The notes below the pieces were generated by a model that worked only from the letters and a program-made list of their open reading frames with translations, did no database searches and was not told the origin of the DNA. Source: Mangrovibacterium sp041596335 (lineage in GTDB: Bacteria > Bacteroidota > Bacteroidia > Bacteroidales > Prolixibacteraceae). Taken from it: a DNA stretch of 64,000 bases. The DNA is taken from contig NZ_JBFHIT010000028.1 in the NCBI RefSeq assembly GCF_041596335.1, positions 1-64,000 on the forward strand, read 5' to 3'. A program made the translations under genes and the position numbers. Of this stretch, positions 48,801 to 56,134 are shown in pieces; position 1 is the stretch's first letter; each line of letters starts with the position of its first letter.

Positions 48801-49244
48801 GATCGTAGACACTTTAAACTCGCCGGAACCAGTTTGTGCCTGAATACCAAATCTACTCGCAAAATCGGATGAAGAACCGGAAGAGGCACTCGAAAAACCT
48901 GAACCAACAAATACACTAAACAGCGGATTCTGTGTTCCTGTCTGGTAGTTACGTACTTCAAAATCGAGCTTTAATTGTACAACTGTTGGATTTGTCGCGA
49001 ATGTAAAGTTACGGTTGACATAGATACTCCCGGTACCAGTTCTGTTAAATCTCAATGCGCCATTTTCAATGCTTGATGTAACAGCAGTTCCATTAGGCGA
49101 AATCGCATCAAATTGGCCCGAATTCGGTATTGAACTAACATAGTCTGAAACATTTGTTGAAGAGCTAAAATCCTGTTCAAAGAGTTGAGCTTTTGATGTT
49201 AAAAAAATACTTAACAGTACCGACAATAGTATAATTCTTTTCAT
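45870..49244 (-). CDS. T9SS-exported heparinase II/III-type lyase with N-terminal beta domain
   Basis: 1124-residue modular enzyme. Signal peptide 1-19; a Ser/Gly-rich beta-sandwich (20-245) that looks like a carbohydrate-binding module ending FDFDNIEF; a short Pro/Thr linker (250-262). Then an (alpha/alpha) toroid (265-620) with N456-H457 (NSNHSVL) and the PETFGY segment (E511), and a heparinase II/III beta domain (about 650-1030) with YVHTHSTG. It ends in a type IX secretion C-terminal domain (about 1055-1124: YVYPNPSQSGKYNI, then LANYPKGIYLLHV). It should therefore be released or anchored outside the cell, as expected for the endo-acting lyase that starts degradation. Multimodular lyases of this type include ulvan lyases of PL40; the family remains to be confirmed. 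Its catalytic half is paralogous to 19068-21539. Confidence 0.85.
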   Translation of the reverse strand: MKRIILLSVLLSIFLTSKAQLFEQDFSSSTNVSDYVSSIPNSGQFDAISPNGTAVTSSIENGALRFNRTGTGSIYVNRNFTFATNPTVVQLKLDFEVRNYQTGTQNPLFSVFVGSGFSSASSGSSSDFASRFGIQAQTGSGEFKVSTIDNIGGAPSSGIFTGKQTITFIVNNSGSDKNYTAPDGSFENVANGKMDVWVGTTKGIDDFSLKNTDAKGEISGFKIQATSASGTGVFDFDNIEFTDMSTVEVTPPTISLPTTPSEYLNLTHPFIWASFPERQKIVDNIHQYSWASGLYTQLKSRVDAKKNAHVSDPEAILNTIPAIPGLYADRTAHTDILSSMTEAAILYYLTLDDSYAQYAADILSHYMKYLAVQPVQKYQEGTDGLMFDDGWLESRALFPRIALAYDFLYDYVNNSGNTIYDLSDKTRMQFNDATAQTTVANLADIVFMSIKAPNSNHSVLAGNGALYNLLMIADDTRRDQYFDRFYNNTTERFDAYAWTLSNFTENGVWPETFGYAKTSHELVIQSMNVIDRYNPDLNVIDNNLSILDGFIGYANWFYPSDELMRFGDTGTESEMNDGYRWILKIASRKNLPAYTQLAKQNLKYYYDKSGGYTPLIETDRLQFHSPLQLLWGENIDDSEVAVAPQIESSYILKHAGIVVQRNYNTSDVVQDGMMYYSGGAAYVHTHSTGIDLELYGKGQVFGAESGSGTYGTDEHENYRVRHAAHNTVIANGSGKRGGTNWLSKVANVSLLAYEPKAEETPVSTNFSFSTQYLDDSFNDCLQQRTNSIVRTSETTGYYFDMVRSKGKTTNSYHDYIYHNIADAVELKFADNTDVPLSTSDKYSTDLTESVTGWTFFESVNSSTETDQAVKATFILNTGNKYMHALMPSGVKREYATALAPYTKGALNGYDQKKTPVITVRQAGAAWDKPFVAVYEPAASSSSTIQSISNIIQNEKVVGAKVVSEVNGAQITDCIIANDTEDETINLSSLSISFAGRFAIVRIEVKGDQTNVSLYIGKGQQLTFDGTVLNADSDGKALSEYTLNYAYEFPFTTSVNDLKSGEETYVYPNPSQSGKYNISGFSNFKIYNLNGLKIKEGIGNEFDLANYPKGIYLLHVNNQVIKLVK

Positions 49245-49504
49245 ATGATTGGTTTATAGTTAGGTCTTACGACATTGTAACATGATTCAACGACTCGCTA
49301 AAATCAAGAATTCGCCCTAGACTTTTCAGCGGATTCGAACATTTCGGGAACGATACCACCTTCAGCTCAATTCACTCATATACAAGTGCATTAAAAGAAC
49401 GACTCGAGCTTTTCGTGATGGTTTGTTTCCAATTTGTTCGGATAATAGGGTTGCTTTTTATTATTTGTTTAAGTTCATTGCACGATCCCCATGCATAATC
49501 TATT

Positions 49505-51421
49505 TTAAACTATTTCAATACGAATCTCAAGCTGCTTCTCATCATCCTTAAAAAATGCCAGTATTGGCAAAGCTTCGGCTCCGGGAACCATATTAAAAGT
49601 GCGCGACTTAGGCATTTCCTTAACTTTCAGTGGCACATTTGCCATTACACGTACCATGCCTTCAGGTTTCTGAATGGTGATTTCGTATTCACTTACCTGC
49701 GATACTTTTTCTCCGGTTGGAGATATAATTGGTAACACAAAGGCCGTTTGCTCGTTTATATCTTGTGATGTTTTGGCCGTAATCTGCATCTCTTTTGCTG
49801 AACACGTGTAGCTTATCGAAAAGTCTGAAGCCGTACTTCCGACCACTTCTCGCGCTTCGTTTTTAAGCTGAGTACTTGCCACCAAGGTAATTTCGTCATC
49901 GTTATCGGCAGCATCGATCGTGGCGGCTAAATCAAATAGGTTGGTGTACCATACGTCGTCTTTATAGGTCTCCAATCTTGGCGTTAAGGCAATATCTTCT
50001 CCCGGAGCTTCTTGCTGATTGTAGACTTCGCCCAGTTTATAAACCGCCATGCTTGCCGCACAAAGTAACCCAACCTTGTTGTGGTATAATAGGGACAACG
50101 AACCTCCGGTTGCCTGCTGCAAACCCTTTTGAATTGAATAGATGGCATCGTAACCTGCAACGGTACCTCGCCAATCGCCACGAGCAAAAAGTGAAGTATC
50201 AATTTCCTTGAAATATTTTACGCCATCAGCCGCTGTTCGAGGCAACGGTGTCTGTGTATTTATTTCAGGAAGATGATCCCAATGATCGAGCAAACCTGCT
50301 AAAGGCTTTGCGTGCTCAAAGGTGTGGTGTATACAAGGTTTTACACCATGCGATACGTAATGAAGCCCACCGTGTAACAAGCCATCGGCAGTACAGCGCT
50401 TTAGCAGCTCCGTATATTTTACAGCCGCAGTCCCGAAAGCAGGATTTCGATCGGACAACAATACTAGCCCTTGCTGGCTTCCATCGCAGGTTCGGCTTCC
50501 CCAATAGGTCCATTTAAACATGCGTGTTCCCCATCCGTTATCCCAACCACCGTCAGGCAGCATAAATTCCAGGTGCGTATTCATCGATTTGGTAACCAGT
50601 TGTAACAGCTCTTCATCATTTTCCTGGAGCGCGTACATTACCAAACTGTTCAGAGTTTCTTCCACATTATAACCTAAATCAATGCCCGGAAGACCTTTAC
50701 TGCTTAATCGTTGTCTGTCGGGCTGAATTTCACCATATAAAAAAGCATTCGTATTTGTAAAATATGCTTTTACTTCAGCCGCTAGTTTTTTACTTCGCTC
50801 AATGTATTTTGGTTCGTTTAGCACCCTTCCCAACAAATGAAAAACATAAGTACAAGAAGCTCCATAGTTTATGTTGGAGATATCTACCGCTGTAAACTTC
50901 TGATAGGTAAATTCGGCAGCCCTTCTAAGTCGATCCATCCATCGTGCACGACGTTGCTCGTCCAATAAATCGCCATGGTATTTTAAGGCTTCGGCAAGAA
51001 AAACTGCACCAAAAGCGGTGATGCCGTCCCATGAATTTGGCTTCAGTTCATTTGTCCAGGCGCCGTCAGCGCGAGTGACGTTTTCACTCCATTCAAACAC
51101 AGCGATTCCCGCATCGAGGTATTTTTTTTCTCCTGTTGCTTTCGCCATGTAAAGGAATGGGTAAACCGCATCAAAGCATCGGGTATGCACCACATCACAG
51201 GCCGGACATTTTAGCATTCCGTGTACCGTAGGGTCAGCGGGATTTATGACCTGAACTTTGATCATGCCATCGCACCAGTCTTTTAGTAAATCGAACGTTA
51301 GTTTTTTAAACTCTGTTGAATGTTCTCCATCCACTTTATCAAGTGATAAACTCATCATAGGAACCAACGAAAGCCCCATGCCTGACAGGGCTGACAGTTG
51401 TATAAAATTTCTTCGTTTCAT
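49505..51421 (-). CDS. Exported protein of unknown function, probable (alpha/alpha) toroid enzyme
   Basis: 638 residues with a Tat-like signal (MKRRNFIQLS, hydrophobic core to about 25). Residues 35-420 are helical with repeated hairpin spacing and motifs such as YPFLYMAKATGEKKYLDAG, GAWTNELKPNSWDGITAFGA and LPDGGWDNGWGTRMFKWTYWGSRTCDGSQ, as in toroid CAZymes. A C72-x2-C75-x3-H79-x2-C82 cluster is a likely metal site, and HHTFEHAK comes later. Residues 480-638 look all-beta. I do not recognise a named family. Being the first gene of the operon with the lyase, GH78 and GH2, and lying behind the proposed HTCS sites, it is a good candidate for a new glycan lyase or hydrolase. It is followed by a ~260 bp gap (49245-49504) in which I see no gene. 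Confidence 0.75.
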   Translation of the reverse strand: MKRRNFIQLSALSGMGLSLVPMMSLSLDKVDGEHSTEFKKLTFDLLKDWCDGMIKVQVINPADPTVHGMLKCPACDVVHTRCFDAVYPFLYMAKATGEKKYLDAGIAVFEWSENVTRADGAWTNELKPNSWDGITAFGAVFLAEALKYHGDLLDEQRRARWMDRLRRAAEFTYQKFTAVDISNINYGASCTYVFHLLGRVLNEPKYIERSKKLAAEVKAYFTNTNAFLYGEIQPDRQRLSSKGLPGIDLGYNVEETLNSLVMYALQENDEELLQLVTKSMNTHLEFMLPDGGWDNGWGTRMFKWTYWGSRTCDGSQQGLVLLSDRNPAFGTAAVKYTELLKRCTADGLLHGGLHYVSHGVKPCIHHTFEHAKPLAGLLDHWDHLPEINTQTPLPRTAADGVKYFKEIDTSLFARGDWRGTVAGYDAIYSIQKGLQQATGGSLSLLYHNKVGLLCAASMAVYKLGEVYNQQEAPGEDIALTPRLETYKDDVWYTNLFDLAATIDAADNDDEITLVASTQLKNEAREVVGSTASDFSISYTCSAKEMQITAKTSQDINEQTAFVLPIISPTGEKVSQVSEYEITIQKPEGMVRVMANVPLKVKEMPKSRTFNMVPGAEALPILAFFKDDEKQLEIRIEIV

Positions 51422-51610
51422 TTTTACTATTTAATCAATTTGGATCATAGGCATCCCCAAAGACAGGAACTTCAACAAACAGCAGGTATACCTATGGTAA
51501 GCTCAAATAAGTGATATCATTTTTGACTTTAGAAGTCGGGCTAATTCAAAGCAACATTTTCGGTCGAAATTTGGCTTTTCTCTTTCTTCACACCTTTTCT
51601 AAAGTGGCAA

Positions 51611-51829
51611 CTAAAAAGACAATCTGCAGGACAAAACAAAGGACACAGCCTTTGACCGTAATTCGCTCTCAATTGTGATTGATTTTGGTAGAATATGGTG
51701 ATCGGCTATCCCCATTAAAAACAACTCGACAACCATTTTAAGTTTCTGTCGACTTCGGATTGCAGGAATACGAGTTGCGCTGCGAATGCGATCAACAGCA
51801 TGCGGCAGCATTTTATCAAAGTTTGGCAT
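51611..51829 (-). CDS. Hypothetical small ORF in the 51422-52177 gap
   Basis: A 72-residue frame (start MPNFDKMLPHAV, end VLSCRLSF) sits between the operator-like repeats at 51893-51934 and the operon starting at 51421. No family is recognisable and there is no signal peptide. Position and strand would allow it to be transcribed as a leader ORF, but it may equally be chance. The remaining ~190 bp down to 51422 shows nothing I can name. Confidence 0.2.
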   Translation of the reverse strand: MPNFDKMLPHAVDRIRSATRIPAIRSRQKLKMVVELFLMGIADHHILPKSITIESELRSKAVSFVLSCRLSF

Positions 51830-51892
51830 TACAATGAAGGTGAATTAGTTAGACTCACACCAAAATTAAGACACACCAAAGATCACTCTTAA

Positions 51893-51934
51893 CACTATTG
51901 TGTTATTACTGTCAGTATTGTTCCAATATTGTCG
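51893..51934. promoter_or_regulatory. Candidate HTCS operator upstream of the 49.5-51.4 kb operon
   Basis: CTATTGT (51895), GTATTGT (51915) and ATATTGT (51926) form direct heptamers, the first two exactly 20 bp apart. CACTATTGTGT at 51893-51903 is identical to 35897-35907 in the HTCS/GH88 spacer. The site lies about 470 bp upstream of the first large gene, farther than usual, so the promoter may sit close to it and leave a long leader. Confidence 0.5.
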
Positions 51935-52066
51935 TATTTTTTCTACGAACAGGTAACATTTCAATAAGCCTCAAAAAAGTGAGTTCCCCTTTTTAGAACA
52001 ATGAAATTCAGAAGCAAAAAACGAGATTACCGGTATCTGCAGAGCCAAGCCAATACCCCTGAAACT

Positions 52067-52100
52067 AAAAAAAGGGTTCAGCTAAAAAATAGCTGAACCC
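52067..52100 (-). terminator. Rho-independent terminator of the rhamnose operon
   Basis: Perfect 11-base arms GGGTTCAGCTA and TAGCTGAACCC around AAAAA; read on the minus strand the hairpin is followed by seven T (complement of A at 52067-52073). It lies ~75 bp after the aldolase stop and is the strongest intrinsic terminator in the window. Confidence 0.92.
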
Positions 52101-52177
52101 TCCATAGATCTCATTGCTCACTTCTTTGAAACAAGATCCTGTTTACACCCATTTAACCAGGGTGTATAAAAGTTGTA

Positions 52178-53473
52178 TTATCCCAAAAACTTCTTGCGCA
52201 ACTCTTCAACCTGCTCATCATTAATTGGGAACAATTTGCCCAATGAAGAGCCCATAACCAGCGATTTTGCACTGAACTCAGCAACTTCCAAACGGTCGAA
52301 AGTTCCAAGTAGTTTATCACCGGTTACAATTACTGAATCGTTGTTTATAAGAACTGCAGGTGTACTTTCCGAAATAGTATTCAGAATAACCTCTGAACCT
52401 GTAAAGTGTGAGCCGAATGGCACATTAGGAACATCTTGCAGGAAGATCCAGCTTTCCGGGATTGTGCGAACATCGAATTTCTCATTCGTCACACTGTATG
52501 CCATCAGATAAGGCGTTTGAGTCAAAATGATTGAATTGATGTGTGGATTGCGTTTGTAAATTTCCTGATGCAACCAAGTCGAACGACTAGGAACTTTTCC
52601 CGGTTCGCGTTTTCCACCTTTAATCTGAACGATATCGTCATTCTCCATATCCCAACGCGATACTTTCGGAGGAGTAATCAGGAAATCATCTCCTCTCCAA
52701 CGAACTGAAACTGTTCCGTATGAGCTGATCATCAAGCCCTGAGCACAAGCACGGTGAACAATCTTCTTAATTTCTTCGCGAATAGCACGCTCATCAGAAG
52801 GGCGTTCAACAGTTTCCATTTCTGGCAACAAGAGAGGAATTTGAGCTTCAAACTCCTCAATTTGCTCATCTGTCAAATAGTTCGGAGTACCTATTTGGCT
52901 ACCGTAAATGATGGTGCGGCAACAGAATTCCAAGGTTTCAAAACGCTGGAAAGCATCAACCAAATCGGAACCACCAATTACAGTACCGTGGTTTTCCATG
53001 ATCACTCCGTTGAATCCTTTCTTAAATTCGTCAGCAATCACGTCACCCAATTCCTGACTACCAGGCAATGCGTAAGGTGCGTAACCGATATCGCCACAAA
53101 TGTATTTCGCCTGAGGAATAACATTTGTATTCGGAATTTGACGAACAATACTCAATGAAACCAATGCCGGCGGGTGTGCGTGAATAACCGCTTTAATTTC
53201 GGGGCGGCATTCATAAATCGCTTTATGGAAAGGGAATTCAGAAGATGGCTTGTGACGCCCTTCAACCGTTCCATCCTTACGAACGCGTACAATATCGGAG
53301 GCACGCAAAGTTCCCTTGTCGATTGCCGATGGAGTAACCCAGATGTCACCGTTTTCATCGACAATTGAAATATTTCCTCCGGAAGTAGTTGTCAGACCAC
53401 TTCTGTAAATCTTATCAATGATCATCGTGATCTGGTCACGCGGATGCATTAATTTGGTATCTAACTTTCTCAT
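52178..53473 (-). CDS. rhaD: Two-domain class II aldolase (L-rhamnulose-1-phosphate aldolase role)
   Basis: Last gene of the rha operon. In the rhamnose pathway the aldolase splits L-rhamnulose-1-phosphate into DHAP and L-lactaldehyde. Residues 10-205 form a class II aldolase/adducin domain with the catalytic Glu at E79 (SSEFPFH), zinc ligands H98/H100 (IHAHPP) and H162 (ENHG). Residues 225-425 repeat the fold, but the equivalent positions are S298, L317/Q319 and N378-D379 (INNDS), so the second half has lost every metal ligand. At 431 residues it is about twice the single-domain enzymes. The dead half may be structural or an oligomer-forming partner. It starts 24 bp after the lactaldehyde reductase stop. 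The gene symbol reflects pathway role, not close sequence identity with E. coli RhaD. Confidence 0.85.
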   Translation of the reverse strand: MRKLDTKLMHPRDQITMIIDKIYRSGLTTTSGGNISIVDENGDIWVTPSAIDKGTLRASDIVRVRKDGTVEGRHKPSSEFPFHKAIYECRPEIKAVIHAHPPALVSLSIVRQIPNTNVIPQAKYICGDIGYAPYALPGSQELGDVIADEFKKGFNGVIMENHGTVIGGSDLVDAFQRFETLEFCCRTIIYGSQIGTPNYLTDEQIEEFEAQIPLLLPEMETVERPSDERAIREEIKKIVHRACAQGLMISSYGTVSVRWRGDDFLITPPKVSRWDMENDDIVQIKGGKREPGKVPSRSTWLHQEIYKRNPHINSIILTQTPYLMAYSVTNEKFDVRTIPESWIFLQDVPNVPFGSHFTGSEVILNTISESTPAVLINNDSVIVTGDKLLGTFDRLEVAEFSAKSLVMGSSLGKLFPINDEQVEELRKKFLG

Positions 53474-53497
53474 TTCTAACTAAATTTATATGGTATA

Positions 53498-54652
53498 CTA
53501 ATAAGCTGCTTCGTAAATTTTCACTGTCTCCTCTAAATTCACCGGACGTGGATTGCCACCGGTACAAACATCGGCAAGGGCTTTATTCGCCATGGTTTCG
53601 AAGTCTTCCGGTTTTGCACCCAACTCTTTCAATCCGGAAGGAATACCGACATCAGTCGAAAGCTTTTTAATGGCTTCGATAGCCGCTTTATTTGCTTCTT
53701 CAAGTGTCATTCCGGTCGTATCAACACCTAAGGCTTCAGCAATATCGCGGAATTTATCGCCACATACCGGAGCGTTAAACTCTTCAACGTAAGGAAGCAG
53801 TACAGCGTTACAAACACCGTGAGGTAAATCGTAAACAGCCCCCAATTGGTGAGCCATAGAGTGTACATAACCTAAACCACAGTTCGAGAATGCTTGTCCG
53901 GCAATAAATTGGGCCCAAGCCATTTTGTTTCGGGCGTCCAGGTTTTGACCATCGTTTACAGCGTCCCGTAAACTTTCGCCAATAAGTTTAATGGCTTTTA
54001 GTGCCAGCGTATCCGACCAATCATAAGCGCCTGCTGTTACATAAGCTTCAACCGCGTGAGTTAACGCATCCATCCCGGTTGCAGCAGTTAGGCCTTTAGG
54101 CATATTCACCATTAAAACCGGATCGTTAACGGCGATATCAACCAGACAATTCTTATCAACCATTACCATTTTCACTTTGCGTTGTTCGTCGGTGATGACG
54201 TAGTTGATAGTAATTTCGCTGGCTGTTCCGGCTGTCGTGTTGATTGCAATCAACGGAGCCGATTTTTTAGCTGATTTATGAATTCCTTCATACGCTTCGA
54301 TGTTTCCACCGTTGGTAGCCAGAATAGCAATCGCTTTTCCGCAGTCCTGTGGTGAACCTCCACCCAACGTGATAATTGCATCGCAATTGTTATCCTGGTA
54401 GACCTTTAAGCCATCGTTAACATTCTTTACTGTTGGGTTTTGTTTTACCTGATCAAAGATCAAGTATTTTAAACCGGCTTCTTTCAGAATATCTTCAACT
54501 TTAGCTGCCAGCCCTATTTGAACCAAGATAGAGTCGGTAACAAATAAAACCTGTTTGTACGAACTATTTTTCAAATCCTCTTTGAGCTCTTGCAAGGCAT
54601 TTGGGCCAACCAGGCTTAAAGGGGGTAAATAAATGCGTTTTGCGGTTTCCAT
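53498..54652 (-). CDS. fucO: Lactaldehyde reductase (iron-dependent alcohol dehydrogenase)
   Basis: Reduces L-lactaldehyde from the aldolase to L-1,2-propanediol with NADH, or runs the reverse reaction. 384 residues, group III Fe-dependent ADH: nucleotide-binding GGGS at 97-100 (LGGGSPQDCGKA) and metal ligands D195, H199 (THAVEAYV), H264 (VHSMAHQLG) and H278 (LPHG), matching the positions of E. coli FucO almost exactly. Cytoplasmic. 35 bp after the rhamnulokinase gene and 24 bp before the aldolase gene. Confidence 0.93.
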   Translation of the reverse strand: METAKRIYLPPLSLVGPNALQELKEDLKNSSYKQVLFVTDSILVQIGLAAKVEDILKEAGLKYLIFDQVKQNPTVKNVNDGLKVYQDNNCDAIITLGGGSPQDCGKAIAILATNGGNIEAYEGIHKSAKKSAPLIAINTTAGTASEITINYVITDEQRKVKMVMVDKNCLVDIAVNDPVLMVNMPKGLTAATGMDALTHAVEAYVTAGAYDWSDTLALKAIKLIGESLRDAVNDGQNLDARNKMAWAQFIAGQAFSNCGLGYVHSMAHQLGAVYDLPHGVCNAVLLPYVEEFNAPVCGDKFRDIAEALGVDTTGMTLEEANKAAIEAIKKLSTDVGIPSGLKELGAKPEDFETMANKALADVCTGGNPRPVNLEETVKIYEAAY

Positions 54653-54687
54653 TTTGAATTTTGAATTTGTGTTTTTTATCGTATTTC

Positions 54688-56040
54688 TTAATCTAGTGTC
54701 AATTTAATCTCCGGCTTGAATCCAACCACATCGGCCACTACCAAAGCGGCCCCCAATGCGCTGGCATTATCAATCTCGGAGGTAATAATTTCTTTTTGGG
54801 TAAAATATTCTTTCAGCAAGTGAATGTAAATCGGGTTACGGGCGAAACCTCCCGAAATATACAAGTTGCTGGTTGAATCGTTTTGAGGGATGACCAGGTT
54901 GATTGAGGTGATGCACAAATCTGTCAAATCAATCATCAACTTTGTATAGGCCTCTTTGTAGCTTGCAAAAATGCTCAGATCAACCGATTTAAGGCCAGCT
55001 TCAAAGCTTTCTTTACCGGCCGGAAAGAATACCGATTTTGATCCGAAACTCTCTTTTTGGCGGGCCAGCAGGCTTTCATCGCACTTCACATACTTAAAGT
55101 ATGCGGCTTCGGTTTTAAAGTGATCAGCCAGTTTTTCGGCCCACACTTCGTGGAAATGCCCCATGAACAAACGCGACGATTTCACTTGTTGTTTATCCGG
55201 GCTCAAAAAGCAAAGACAATCCTGTTCCAGCTGACTTGCCGTTAACGGCTCGCTGTTGAACGGGTTCATTGTAATACACCATGTTCCGGTTGACACCAGA
55301 ATAAAAGGTTCTTCGCTTCCCTTCAGATAGGGAACCAACGAAGACGAACTATCGTGGATACCGGTTCCGACCAACACGTTTTTGCCTCCGATTTCACTTT
55401 CGAAAACAACATCGTTGGTTACCGGCTGGGGTAATTCAATTTTTTGATCTGCAATCCAAGGGTGATAAGCCATTTGATCGTAGTCCCACATAAAGGTGTG
55501 GCAACCGATTGAAGTTGGCTCAGAAACCACTTTGCCATTCAAGGTATAGGCTAAATATTGCGGAAAGTGCAGGATTGATGCGGCCTTTGCAAATAGCTCC
55601 GGCTTTTCCTGTTTCATCCAGAGCATTTGAATGCCCGAATTCAGCAACAGACCCAATGCAGGGCTTGCTGTACAGCGGCAAAATTCGTCTTTGCCTCCAT
55701 AGTTTTCAAATAAGTTTTCAGAAATACTTGCCGGTACCTCTTTCAGGTAATTGTAAACCGGAGTCAGGCGCTTGCCTTGTTCATCCAAAAACATTAGCGA
55801 AGCACCATAGGTTGAAAAGTTTACCGCACTCAAATCGTACTCTCCGGCTTCAACAATTCGGGTTAGCTCCGCTTTAATCCAGTCTGTAATCCGGTCAATA
55901 TCATCACATTCAAAACCATCTTCATCGGTAATGACCGGGAATTTTTGTTCGTGTTGAAAAACCAGCTTTAAGCTTTGGTCAAACAGTAACACTTTCTTGT
56001 TGGTTTTTCCGATATCAAATACTGCAATAACTTTTTTCAT
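54688..56040 (-). CDS. rhaB: Rhamnulokinase (FGGY family)
   Basis: Phosphorylates L-rhamnulose at C1 using ATP. 450 residues, FGGY carbohydrate kinase: the N-terminal phosphate loop is FDIGKTNKKVLLFD (8-21), the sugar-proximal region includes NFSTYGAS, and GTGIHDSSSSLVPYL and ISGGFARNPIYIHLL mark the C-terminal ATPase half with its adenosine motif. The FGGY family also covers fuculokinase and xylulokinase, but the neighbours fix the rhamnose assignment. It is separated from rhaA by 94 bp containing a strong terminator-like hairpin, so it may be expressed at a lower level than the upstream genes. Confidence 0.92.
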   Translation of the reverse strand: MKKVIAVFDIGKTNKKVLLFDQSLKLVFQHEQKFPVITDEDGFECDDIDRITDWIKAELTRIVEAGEYDLSAVNFSTYGASLMFLDEQGKRLTPVYNYLKEVPASISENLFENYGGKDEFCRCTASPALGLLLNSGIQMLWMKQEKPELFAKAASILHFPQYLAYTLNGKVVSEPTSIGCHTFMWDYDQMAYHPWIADQKIELPQPVTNDVVFESEIGGKNVLVGTGIHDSSSSLVPYLKGSEEPFILVSTGTWCITMNPFNSEPLTASQLEQDCLCFLSPDKQQVKSSRLFMGHFHEVWAEKLADHFKTEAAYFKYVKCDESLLARQKESFGSKSVFFPAGKESFEAGLKSVDLSIFASYKEAYTKLMIDLTDLCITSINLVIPQNDSTSNLYISGGFARNPIYIHLLKEYFTQKEIITSEIDNASALGAALVVADVVGFKPEIKLTLD

Positions 56041-56091
56041 GGGATCGTTTTCGGGGGTTAGCTTTGGTTTTTAATTCGTAGAAAAACAAAA

Positions 56092-56120
56092 GTTACCGGT
56101 TCTGTTGCAGAACCGGTAAC
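56092..56120 (-). terminator. Terminator-like hairpin between rhaA and rhaB
   Basis: Perfect 12-base arms GTTACCGGTTCT (56092-56103) and AGAACCGGTAAC (56109-56120) with a 5-base loop; on the minus strand it is followed by TTTTGTTTTTC. It stands inside the operon just after the rhaA stop and before rhaB, so it probably attenuates rather than fully ends transcription, or a second promoter serves rhaB-fucO-aldolase. Confidence 0.8.
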
Positions 56121-56134
56121 TCTCAAATCTGTCA

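Noticed and set aside
49370..49503. Minus-strand frame KIDYAWGSCNELKQ... in the gap after the 638-aa protein gene
   Set aside because: Out of frame with the upstream gene, no start, and no family match by eye; ordinary read-through sequence is as likely.
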